From positions 1 to 64,000 of the forward strand of contig JAHHIG010000018.1 in assembly GCA_019358895.1 (NCBI GenBank): a stretch of DNA of 64,000 bases. The letters run 5' to 3'. Made by a program: the position numbers and the translations under genes. The notes under the pieces were generated by a model. That model saw only the letters and a program-made list of their open reading frames with translations. It had not been told where the DNA came from and ran no database searches. Shown here in pieces: positions 41,201 through 49,237 of the stretch (position 1 is its first letter; each line of letters begins with the position of its first letter). This DNA is from Tildeniella nuda ZEHNDER 1965/U140. Lineage in GTDB: Bacteria > Cyanobacteriota > Cyanobacteriia > Leptolyngbyales > Leptolyngbyaceae.

Positions 41201-41823
41201 AGTTTTATCAGCAAGTAGTACGAGAGCGCTTGGAGCAACAGACTCAAGCACTACCTCTGCCAATCACGTCAGTTCACTCGGATGAAGTCAAACGGCTGCT
41301 GCATGTAGGCTGTGGTCCGTACCGCCCTGATGCCTTGCCAGAACTATTCCGTACAGACGCATGGCGAGAAATTCGGCTTGATATTGATCCATTAGTGGAG
41401 CCAGACATCCTTGGCACGATTACCGATCTGAGCGCTGTTCCCAGCGCCTCGGTCGATGCGGTCTTTTCGTCTCACAACCTGGAGCATATTTACTACGACG
41501 AAGTGCCTATTGCGCTTGCTGAGATGTATCGCGTTTTAAAGCCGGGTGGCTTGGTTCTGATCAGTGTGCCTGATATTCAAAGTGCCGCAGAACAGATTGC
41601 TCAAGGCAACTTGGAGGGCACGCTTTACCATTCTCCAGGCGGACCGATCGCCGCGATCGACCTCGTATATGGTTACCGACCAACCCACGCGTTTGGGATT
41701 CACCACTTACATCGCACTGCCTTCACCGCTGAAACACTCAGTCAAAAGCTCCAGCAAGCAGGGTTTTCCGAGATTGTCAGTCATCGAGAGAACTTCAACC
41801 TTGCTGTCAGAGGCTATAAGTAG
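38284..41823 (+). CDS. Multidomain: N-terminal methyltransferase-like + TPR + OGT/SPINDLY-type glycosyltransferase + C-terminal class I SAM methyltransferase
   Basis: YCEVGCQQGVNLIGAL; TPR units; TWGHPVTSGIPTIDYYLSG...LDTPDFSGGHTTFDAIACNLPIVSHVGEFMRGRQS; HVGCGPY...SSHNLEHIYYDEVPIALAEMYRVLKPGG. Confidence 0.82.
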   Translation: MDIQQFMAQLSQLEQAWQAPLDLLEPQLYQLLEQTGALTSAPVLQLLNAATGALAPGEVYCEVGCQQGVNLIGALRHQPQCMAYAVEDTGNAKFEAVTDRLFENLTAFGLEEQVLFCGQSCEEFFAELKEAELSDRIGVYVYSGETDYRSQMLGLMLAQSFLADQSLILISQGALGTVRQATWDFLATNLPARLLLDASSDTESHLFRQGLCAQGWLILSWDASNPRAQDEFDWQQHRDRAVIDAIYNLPVHPNWSYLETLAKEAVQLHLDGCLAEAEQKYRTLLQFEPQNAEIWFRLGMLYHLAENDEATLEVLQQSLTLQPNHALAHHVSGLVLERMMHTAEAIAAYQRAHTLDATYIDTLHRLGDLLLQTGESSQAEALFQQAIVIKPNEFGGHLRLGDALMAQQKAEPAIAAYRQALLHKQLDPDILRKLGEAYTAAGDLASAHSFFAHSLKRAGNHEAAIEEFRAAFALTVGTLSDYFALSECYQLCGQIDAAIDCIRSAANLEPDDPLLRIFPQTILPLLYQNVDELASYYQRFEQGLKTLQHQVELTEVQHETVSFTSILMLGTFYLAYQAVNVRALQSIDGQLLQRVMRESYPDWLTPLAMPPIPATGKIRIGYLADSMGANSMSRWAVGWLQHHDRSQFEIYCYNTGSASDSGTESFHALSDVYRSIPNDLSAVSQQILDDKLHVLVFLAIGTHKPTAMIACLQLAPVQCSTWGHPVTSGIPTIDYYLSGALIEPENAQEHYTETLIRLPNLGISYPQPIIPAPTKTRADFGISAEAVLYISCQFITKYLPQHDCLFVAIAQRVPQAKFVFIVRSTGTLRCSPSLERQFRQRLQQAFLVVGLNSDDHCVFLPGQSWQDYTSLLLDAEVFLDTPDFSGGHTTFDAIACNLPIVSHVGEFMRGRQSFGMLTMMGITETIAQDEAEYVEIAVRLGLEPEWRRAIAQQMSDQQHYLFDDTACVKGLEQFYQQVVRERLEQQTQALPLPITSVHSDEVKRLLHVGCGPYRPDALPELFRTDAWREIRLDIDPLVEPDILGTITDLSAVPSASVDAVFSSHNLEHIYYDEVPIALAEMYRVLKPGGLVLISVPDIQSAAEQIAQGNLEGTLYHSPGGPIAAIDLVYGYRPTHAFGIHHLHRTAFTAETLSQKLQQAGFSEIVSHRENFNLAVRGYK

Positions 41824-41927
41824 CCCTGCTCAGTCTCTCTGAAGACACCATTTAGGCGCAGTAGGGGTTTTCATCCCACTGCGATCGCGCTATACTATCC
41901 GTAGTCGTTATGAGTTTGTAAAGAGCA

Positions 41928-43295
41928 ATGACCACCCCAACGATCGAAAACGTAGTGATTATCGGCTCCGGTCCAGCCGGGTATACCGCCGCTATTTATG
42001 CTGCTCGTGCTAATCTCAAGCCGTTTATGTTTGAGGGTTATCAAGCGGGTGGCTTACCTGGTGGGCAACTCATGACAACCACCGAAGTAGAGAACTTTCC
42101 TGGCTTCCCAGAAGGCATTACCGGACCACAGTTGATGGATCGCATGAAAGCGCAGGCAATTCGCTGGGGCGCAGAGTTGGTGACTGAAGATGTCATCTCA
42201 GTCGATTTCAGCCAACGTCCCTTTGTGATCCGATCGGACGAACGAGAAGTCTTGGCGCATAGTGTCGTGATTGCTACAGGCGCAACGGCAAAGCGGCTGG
42301 GTCTACCGTGCGAAAGCCAGTTCTGGAGCCGTGGTATTTCCGCCTGTGCGATTTGTGATGGCGCAACACCGATTTTTCGATCGGCAGAACTGGCGGTTGT
42401 TGGTGGCGGCGACTCGGCAGCAGAAGAATCGATTTACCTGACCAAGTACGGCTCTCATGTACACATGCTGGTGCGAACCGAGAAAATGCGTGCCAGTAAG
42501 GCAATGCAGGATCGGGTTTTGAACAATCCGAAAATCACCCTGCACTGGAACACCGATATCATGGATGTGTTTGGTGAAGAAGACCACATGAAAGGGGTCA
42601 AAATCAAAGACACGAAAACGGGCGAGGAGAGCGAGCTGCACGTCAAAGGATTGTTCTACGCGATCGGGCATACTCCCAACACGTCCCTTTTCAAAGACCA
42701 GCTAGAGCTGGATGATGTGGGCTACATTGTCACCAAGCATGGGTCAGTGGAGACGAGCGTCGAGGGCGTTTTCACCGCTGGCGACGTGCAAGATCACGAA
42801 TTTCGTCAGGCAATTACAGCAGCAGGTACGGGCTGTATGTCCGCCATGCTGGCAGAACGGTGGCTTTCTGCCAATAATCTGATCCAAGAGTTTCACCAGA
42901 CTGACTCTGAAAAGCCAGTTGCAGAAGCCGTGGCGAAGAAAACCGAAGCGGAACAGGAAACTGAGTTCAGCGTTGAGCGGACTCGTCATGAAGGGGGCTA
43001 TGCGCTGCGTAAGCTTTACCACGACAGCGATCGCCTGATTGTGGTCAAATATGCGTCTCCTCAGTGCGGTCCATGCCACACGCTCAAGCCCATTCTCAAT
43101 AAAGTGGTGGATGAATTTGACGGCAAAATTCACTACATCGAAATTGACATTGAGCAAGACCCAGAAATTGCTGAAGCGGCTGGAGTGGTTGGCACACCGA
43201 CGATTCAGTTCTTTAAAGACAAAGATAAAGTGGCAGAAATGAAGGGTGTGAAGCCCAAGAGTCAGTATCGGGAGACGATCGCGTCTTACGTCTAG
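41928..43295 (+). CDS. ntrC (NTRC): NADPH-thioredoxin reductase C (TrxR-Trx fusion)
   Basis: [22 protein letters not shown], thioredoxin [16 protein letters not shown]. Confidence 0.95.
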   Translation: MTTPTIENVVIIGSGPAGYTAAIYAARANLKPFMFEGYQAGGLPGGQLMTTTEVENFPGFPEGITGPQLMDRMKAQAIRWGAELVTEDVISVDFSQRPFVIRSDEREVLAHSVVIATGATAKRLGLPCESQFWSRGISACAICDGATPIFRSAELAVVGGGDSAAEESIYLTKYGSHVHMLVRTEKMRASKAMQDRVLNNPKITLHWNTDIMDVFGEEDHMKGVKIKDTKTGEESELHVKGLFYAIGHTPNTSLFKDQLELDDVGYIVTKHGSVETSVEGVFTAGDVQDHEFRQAITAAGTGCMSAMLAERWLSANNLIQEFHQTDSEKPVAEAVAKKTEAEQETEFSVERTRHEGGYALRKLYHDSDRLIVVKYASPQCGPCHTLKPILNKVVDEFDGKIHYIEIDIEQDPEIAEAAGVVGTPTIQFFKDKDKVAEMKGVKPKSQYRETIASYV

Positions 43296-43362
43296 CGAGA
43301 GGCTAATGCGTTGGACTGGTGCCTGTAGAAGCCTGAAATGGAGCGTCTCTACAGGCTCAGCT

Positions 43363-44319
43363 CTAGGTCACTGGACGGTAATAGCGAGTACAGGTTAGCG
43401 CTAGCGCGACTTGCTGGGCAGAGAGGTGTAGCAGCACCAGTTCATCTTCCCGCAACGTTGATGGTTGACACCATTGCAACGACAGCACAGCAAGGGCTTC
43501 CTGCCGATAGGTCACTGGGATCAGCAAATGTGCCTGTATGCCAGAGGTTACGTAATGTTCGATCGCTGCAAGGTCAGGATCAGAGGGGATGTTGACCGCA
43601 GCCTGCGTTTTTTGGGTGGCGATCGCTGCTTGCACCAGAGGATCGTGCTCAAGCCAATTCTCCAGCGCATCATTCGCGCTGTATTTGCCTTGAGTTGCTA
43701 CGAGCTGCTTACCTTCAACCAGCTGGAGAATGCAACCATCTGCCTGAAAGCTTTTGCCAAACGCAGCCGCGATCGGCAGCAGGCTTTCCTCTAGACTGGC
43801 TGACTCCTGAGCAGTGCGAACGATCGCAGATAGTAAAGCCGTTTGCGATTGCGATCGGCGCAATTCTTCTGTTCGCTGCTTCAGCAGGTCGTAAGTTTCG
43901 GCAGCACGTTGCACAACCGCTTTCAATTCGTTTGGATCCCACGGCTTCGTGATGTACTTGTAAACCTGTCCAGAGTTGATCGCCTCTACCAGATCCTCAA
44001 CATCCGTAAAGCCAGTGAGAATGATCCGCATTGTGTCTGGAAACTGCGGTACTGTGCGGCTGAGAAACTCAGTCCCTTTCATCTCTGGCATCCGTTGGTC
44101 TGAGATGATGACGGCAACCTCGCCTTCAGATTCCAACAGCTCCAATGCACGTACACCGCTTTCTGCTTTTAGCACCTGAAAATCGCGGCGAAAGGTACGA
44201 TACAGCAAATCAAGATTGTCAGGCTCGTCATCGACAACTAGCATTTTTGCCTTCTTCGTTCGTTCCAGGCTCGTTAACTGGCGACTCATGGCATCAAGGT
44301 CAGAGATTGCGTAGTCCAT
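43363..44319 (-). CDS. Response regulator REC + GAF-like domain protein
   Basis: MLVVDDEPDNLDLLYRTFRRDFQVLKAESG...IISDQRMPEMKGTEFL...; GAF-like C-terminus. Confidence 0.85.
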   Translation of the reverse strand: MDYAISDLDAMSRQLTSLERTKKAKMLVVDDEPDNLDLLYRTFRRDFQVLKAESGVRALELLESEGEVAVIISDQRMPEMKGTEFLSRTVPQFPDTMRIILTGFTDVEDLVEAINSGQVYKYITKPWDPNELKAVVQRAAETYDLLKQRTEELRRSQSQTALLSAIVRTAQESASLEESLLPIAAAFGKSFQADGCILQLVEGKQLVATQGKYSANDALENWLEHDPLVQAAIATQKTQAAVNIPSDPDLAAIEHYVTSGIQAHLLIPVTYRQEALAVLSLQWCQPSTLREDELVLLHLSAQQVALALTCTRYYRPVT

Positions 44320-44620
44320 AGTGGTAAGAAACTCTTTAGGTCACGTCAGCAGGGAAGCATTCCCAAGGCACTGCATTCACAATGACGGGATAAAAACATG
44401 AGAGCGGATGGGATTGTAGCAACATCGTCACTACAGACCTGATTTCAGTCAAGAGCGCATCGAACGGTCACAATGATGACTCCAATCTGAGATTGAAGCG
44501 AATCGGCTAGAAGATAAGCTATGGATACCACTAGCGAACGGTTCAGATCTAGTTTTGCCAATCTCGTAGCATTTCTAACCTTATTGCAATTAAAAAAGCA
44601 TCTTACCCTTAGAAGCTTGT

Positions 44621-44965
44621 TTACAATGCGTCCCAAGCAACCGCTCTTGATTGAAGCGCAGATTTTGGGTCAGATGCAGGAACCTTAGTCACTACGCCAC
44701 TCATGTTCCCTCCACTGCTATCAGATTCCAAGACCCAAACAGCTACATCTGAAGGCAAAGCGCGAGACGAAGTGTGTGTCATGCCCGTGACATACCCGAT
44801 GTAGTTTCCCATTAAGAAATAAACCGCTACCATTGCCGCTGCGGAGAACGCAACCAGTGTGCCTGCTAGCATCAGCGAAAACTCGTTGCGATCGACTGCC
44901 TGCTGCATTAGATGAAGCGACCAGGCGACCAAGGCGATGACGATGGCAAGAATGAGTATCAGCAT
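44621..44965 (-). CDS. Hypothetical small membrane protein
   Basis: Two hydrophobic segments (MLILILAIVIALVAWSLHLMQQ; LAGTLVAFSAAAMVAVYFLMGNYIGYV). Confidence 0.6.
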   Translation of the reverse strand: MLILILAIVIALVAWSLHLMQQAVDRNEFSLMLAGTLVAFSAAAMVAVYFLMGNYIGYVTGMTHTSSRALPSDVAVWVLESDSSGGNMSGVVTKVPASDPKSALQSRAVAWDAL

Positions 44966-45041
44966 ATCTAAAGTATTGTAACAGATACTCAGATTTCGTC
45001 ATCCCCTCAGCGCACTGTGGAACCCCCGGTTGACAGGTTTT

Positions 45042-45170
45042 ATACCATTTCCCTAAGCTGTCGCTACAGATGCAATCCTTGGCTGGCGGTCAGCGGTCAG
45101 CGGTCAGCGGTCAGCAGTCAGCGGTCAGCAGCAAGAACGAATCTGTAGCGCGATTTTGTAGAATTGGTAT
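45042..45170. mobile_element. Small repeat element (copy A) with ATACCA/TGGTAT ends and 6 central heptamers
   Basis: Near-identical to 62406-62527; contains (GGTCAGC)4 AGTCAGC GGTCAGC. Confidence 0.75.
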
Positions 45171-45289
45171 TACGCCCTTGCAGCTCGAAGCCTTATTCGC
45201 GCAATGTGCCACCCGCAAACTCCCCTCATCCTCCTTGCAGGGGACAGCGATCGCTTTTGCCTCAATCCTAAATTAAGCAATACAGGGCT

Positions 45290-46060
45290 TCAAACCGGGC
45301 GGATAGGCACTTTTTGCTTTGCCAGATAAGCTTTGATCTGAGCGACTGTGAGGTGCCCATAATGCAGCAACGAGGCGAGGAGAGCGGCTTCTGCCTTGCC
45401 GTCTGTGAGTGCCGCATGAATGTGCTCACAGGTTCCGGCTCCGCCTGAGGCAATCACGGGAATTTCGACCTGTTCGGCGATCGTGCGCGTTAGTTCCAGG
45501 TCATAGCCTGCCTGAGTGCCGTCAGCATCCATGCTTGTAACCAGAAGCTCTCCAGCACCGCGCTGCTCAAGGTTTTTCGCCCACGCGATCGCGTCCAGTC
45601 CTGTATTTTCTCGTCCGCCACGCACGTATACATCCCAACCGGGATGGTCGGTATCTAGCCTGCGACGGGCATCGATCGCCACAACGATACACTGGTTGCC
45701 AAAGCGTTCACTGGCGCGATCAATCAGGTTGGGATCACGCACTGCTGCTGAGTTGATGCTCACTTTATCGGCACCAGCCCTTAACAATTGTTTAATAGTT
45801 TCTAAGTTTTGGATGCCGCCTCCAACCGTAAGGGGAATAAACACTTGCTCTGCCGTCCGATACACCACATCGAAAATGATGCCTCGGTCTTCGTGCGTTG
45901 CCGTGATGTCCAGAAACACCAGCTCATCGGCTCCTGCCTGGTTGTAAACTTGCGCCAACTCGACCGGATCACCTGCATCTCGCAAGTCAACAAAATTGAC
46001 TCCTTTCACAACTCGTCCTGCTTTCACATCCAAACAGGGTAAAATTCGCTTCGCCAGCAT
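45290..46060 (-). CDS. hisF: Imidazole glycerol phosphate synthase subunit HisF
   Basis: [34 protein letters not shown]. Confidence 0.97.
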   Translation of the reverse strand: MLAKRILPCLDVKAGRVVKGVNFVDLRDAGDPVELAQVYNQAGADELVFLDITATHEDRGIIFDVVYRTAEQVFIPLTVGGGIQNLETIKQLLRAGADKVSINSAAVRDPNLIDRASERFGNQCIVVAIDARRRLDTDHPGWDVYVRGGRENTGLDAIAWAKNLEQRGAGELLVTSMDADGTQAGYDLELTRTIAEQVEIPVIASGGAGTCEHIHAALTDGKAEAALLASLLHYGHLTVAQIKAYLAKQKVPIRPV

Positions 46061-46336
46061 GAGATTTTGGAGAGGTTGAACTCTTGGATTCTAAGGCTTT
46101 GGGGGAAGTGAGGGGAGAGGAGTGTAGCTTGCTTCCGCTTCGCGGTGGAGTGAGGGGTGGGGAGACAGAGGAAGAAACGTTGGGGAAGTCGTTTGAAGCG
46201 TCTTCATTCATTGCCGTACTCCCTCTGCTCCCTACTGCCTCCCATGCTCCCTCTGCTTCCCCTGCATCCTCTTTCCTCCCAATTCTCCCCCTGACGCTGA
46301 TACACTGATGCTTGGTTTTATAGTCTTGGAGTTGCG

Positions 46337-46540
46337 ATGGAAGTCGGACAGAAGGTTCGTGTGTATCGGTTGCGCGATCGCGTGTCTCCGGTCATTGCTA
46401 AAAAGCTGGGCGAAGTTGGCGTGATCCAGGATTACAAAATGACAGATGGCAGTGGCGTTGGGTTTCTAGTCAAGTTCACTGATGGCTCAGCCATTTGGTT
46501 TTTTGAGGATGAGGTGAAGCTTGCGCCCGAAAGCAACTGA
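46337..46540 (+). CDS. petP: Cytochrome b6f subunit PetP (DUF2862)
   Basis: MEVGQKVRVYRLRDRVSPVIAKKLGEVGVIQDYKMTDGSGVGFLVKFTDG. Confidence 0.8.
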   Translation: MEVGQKVRVYRLRDRVSPVIAKKLGEVGVIQDYKMTDGSGVGFLVKFTDGSAIWFFEDEVKLAPESN

Positions 46541-46674
46541 TTAAAGGTTGGGTCGATCGCACGGTAACATTCCCAAAGAACGTGTGCAGATTTTAGGCAA
46601 TCGTTACCATAAGAGGGACGCTGGCAGAACTTTCGGCTGGCAAACGTACTGCATTGGGCGTAAAAGCAAGAGAC

Positions 46675-47772
46675 ATGGCTCTAATTTTGACTTTTTTGGG
46701 CAAAGGTGGCGTTGGTCGGACGACGATCGCGATCGCGGCAGCCAAGCGGTTTGCTACTCAGGGAAAGCGGGTGTTGCTGGCATTACAGGAGCCAGTACCA
46801 GCGCTGGAGATCCTTTTGGGCGAGGTTCCTGGCACTGACCCACACGAACTTTCGCCCAATTTTTTTGCCGTGCAGTTTCAAGCGGCGTTGCTGCTAGAGC
46901 GCAGTTGGGAAGAGGTGAAGAAACTCGAAGCGCAATACCTACGAACGCCGTTTTTTAAGGAAGTCTTTGGGCAGGAGTTGGGCGTGTTGCCGGGGATGGA
47001 CAATGCCCTTGTGTTGAATGCATTGAGAGAATACGATGCCAGCGGCAAGTACGATGTCATTGTGTATGACGGCACGGGCGATCAGGCAACGCTACGTCTG
47101 TTTGGGATGCCCGAAATTTTGAGCTGGTACGCCCGTCGGTTTCGCAAGGTGTTTGCTGATTCGGATTTGGGTCGAACCCTGTCACCTTTCTTACAGCCGA
47201 TCGCCAGTGCGGTACTAAACGTCAGTTGGACGGATGATATCTTCAATCAACCAGCCGCTCAGCAGGCAACCAATATTCTGGAGCAGGGGAAGCAAGCACT
47301 AGCCGATCCCAAGCGGGTGGCAGCGTATCTGGTCACCACAGACGATGCGGCGGCGATCGCAACGGCAACCTACCTCTGGGGTGCTGCACAACAAGTCGGG
47401 CTGACCGTGGGTGGTGTGCTGTTAAATCGTACCCATGAGAGTGCGGCAGTCGCGCCAACCTTTGCTCCGCTTACCGTGACACCGATTCCGACGCAAGCAA
47501 CTGACGATTGGCAACCGCTGATTGATGCACTGCCTGACTTTGAGCAAGCGTCTCAGGCTCCTCGTCCGATCGCGATCAACGTGGCAGAGCGTAAAGTCAG
47601 CCTCTTTCTGCCCGGTTTCGACAAGAAGCAGGTGAAGCTGACGCAGTCTGGACCCGAAATTACGATCGAGGCAGGCGACCAGCGGCGGAACATTCTGCTA
47701 CCACCAGAATTGAGCGGTAAACCTGTTGCTGGCGCAAAGTTTCAGGATAATTTTCTCATTATTTCCTTCTGA
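46675..47772 (+). CDS. Get3/ArsA-family ATPase with C-terminal alpha-crystallin-like segment
   Basis: ILTFLGKGGVGRTTIAIAAAKRFA; C-term VSLFLPGFDKKQVKLTQSGPEITIEAGDQRRNILLP. Confidence 0.85.
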   Translation: MALILTFLGKGGVGRTTIAIAAAKRFATQGKRVLLALQEPVPALEILLGEVPGTDPHELSPNFFAVQFQAALLLERSWEEVKKLEAQYLRTPFFKEVFGQELGVLPGMDNALVLNALREYDASGKYDVIVYDGTGDQATLRLFGMPEILSWYARRFRKVFADSDLGRTLSPFLQPIASAVLNVSWTDDIFNQPAAQQATNILEQGKQALADPKRVAAYLVTTDDAAAIATATYLWGAAQQVGLTVGGVLLNRTHESAAVAPTFAPLTVTPIPTQATDDWQPLIDALPDFEQASQAPRPIAINVAERKVSLFLPGFDKKQVKLTQSGPEITIEAGDQRRNILLPPELSGKPVAGAKFQDNFLIISF

Positions 47773-47854
47773 CTTCTGGCTCCTGTCGGCTGATGTGCTG
47801 GAAAACCTGACTTTTTTCAAGTCCACTTAGTTCTGATTTGGATAGTGACGCTGT

Positions 47855-48892
47855 ATGACTGAATCAAATCCTGCTCCACTATCAGACGAACCCATTGCTG
47901 CTGATCTCGCGCCAGATGGGGGCGCGTCGGTACCTGTAGGCGATCGCAATGCCAAAGCTCGCCAACTCCTCGGCATGAAAGGTGCCCAACAAGGTGAAAC
48001 GTCGATCTGGAAGATTCGTCTACAGTTGATGAAGCCGATTACCTGGATTCCGCTTATCTGGGGTGTTGTCTGCGGCGCTGCCTCATCGGGCAATTTCCGT
48101 TGGACGTTAGAGAGTGTGCTGATTTCGGCTGCCTGTATGTTAATGTCGGGTCCTTTTCTGACAGGCTACACGCAGACGCTCAATGACTTTTATGACCGTG
48201 ACATTGACGCAATCAACGAACCCTATCGCCCGATTCCCTCTGGAGCGATTCTCCTGTCTCAAGTAAAAGCACAGATCTTTATTTTGCTTTTGGGTGGGGT
48301 TGGTGTGGCTTATGCGCTCGATCGGTGGGCAGGTCATGACTTTCCAACGATTACCATCTTGGCGCTCATTGGCTCGTTTCTGTCTTACATCTACTCTGCG
48401 CCCCCGCTGAAGCTGAAGCAAAATGGCTGGCTAGGAAACTATGCGTTGGGTGCGAGTTATATCGCGCTGCCCTGGTGGGCGGGTCACGCGCTGTTTGGCG
48501 ACCTGAACCCGACGATTATGGTTCTGACCCTGTTCTATAGTTTGGCAGGCTTAGGGATTGCAGTTGTGAACGACTTTAAAAGTGTGGAGGGCGATCGGCA
48601 GTTGGGCTTAAAATCTCTACCCGTCATGTTTGGGATCACTACCGCTGCCTGGATCTGCGTCGGTATGATTGATATTTTTCAGGCTGGCATCGCTGTTTAT
48701 TTGATTAGCATTCACGAAAATCTCTATGCTGCTATCCTGCTGTTGCTGATCATTCCGCAAATGACCTTTCAGGACATGTACTTTTTGCGCAACCCGCTCG
48801 AAAACGATGTGAAATATCAGGCAAGCGCTCAACCCTTTCTAGTGTTAGGCATGTTGGTCGCTGCCTTAGCTCTGGGTCATGCTGGGGTATAG
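47855..48892 (+). CDS. chlG: Chlorophyll synthase
   Basis: UbiA family: NDFYDRDIDAINEPYRPIPSGAI, YSAPPLKLKQNGWLGN, NDFKSVEGDRQLGLKSLPV. Confidence 0.94.
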   Translation: MTESNPAPLSDEPIAADLAPDGGASVPVGDRNAKARQLLGMKGAQQGETSIWKIRLQLMKPITWIPLIWGVVCGAASSGNFRWTLESVLISAACMLMSGPFLTGYTQTLNDFYDRDIDAINEPYRPIPSGAILLSQVKAQIFILLLGGVGVAYALDRWAGHDFPTITILALIGSFLSYIYSAPPLKLKQNGWLGNYALGASYIALPWWAGHALFGDLNPTIMVLTLFYSLAGLGIAVVNDFKSVEGDRQLGLKSLPVMFGITTAAWICVGMIDIFQAGIAVYLISIHENLYAAILLLLIIPQMTFQDMYFLRNPLENDVKYQASAQPFLVLGMLVAALALGHAGV

Positions 48893-49051
48893 GCATTATT
48901 AGTGTGCCTACTTATACAAAAGTGCATTTTGCAGCTTGCTATCTTACTCAAATTTGCCTGGTGCTTGTCGTTTGAATGCTGCTTTGGGCGATCGTCTAGT
49001 CTGGAGCGGCTTGGCTGAGGGCACAGGCTCGACGATCGTCGATTGAACCGC

Positions 49052-49098
49052 TGTCAAGATTCTGTCAAGAGCTTGACCCCTGTCAGGATTCTGCCAAG
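49052..49098. promoter_or_regulatory. Four TGTCAAG-type heptamers in two 11-bp-spaced pairs upstream of the PBP gene
   Basis: TGTCAAG 49052, TGTCAAG 49063, TGTCAGG 49081, TGCCAAG 49092. Confidence 0.5.
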
Positions 49099-49237
49099 AT
49101 ATAGCAGGCGCTCATTGGAGTTCACGCCAAGGCTGGGTCGTCAGACTTCTCAGGGTTTGCCTGTACCCTGAGACAAATTTCGATCCCAACCCCTTACAAT
49201 GAGAGCGGCGATCGGTTGGTGGTGATGAGGCTGTAAT

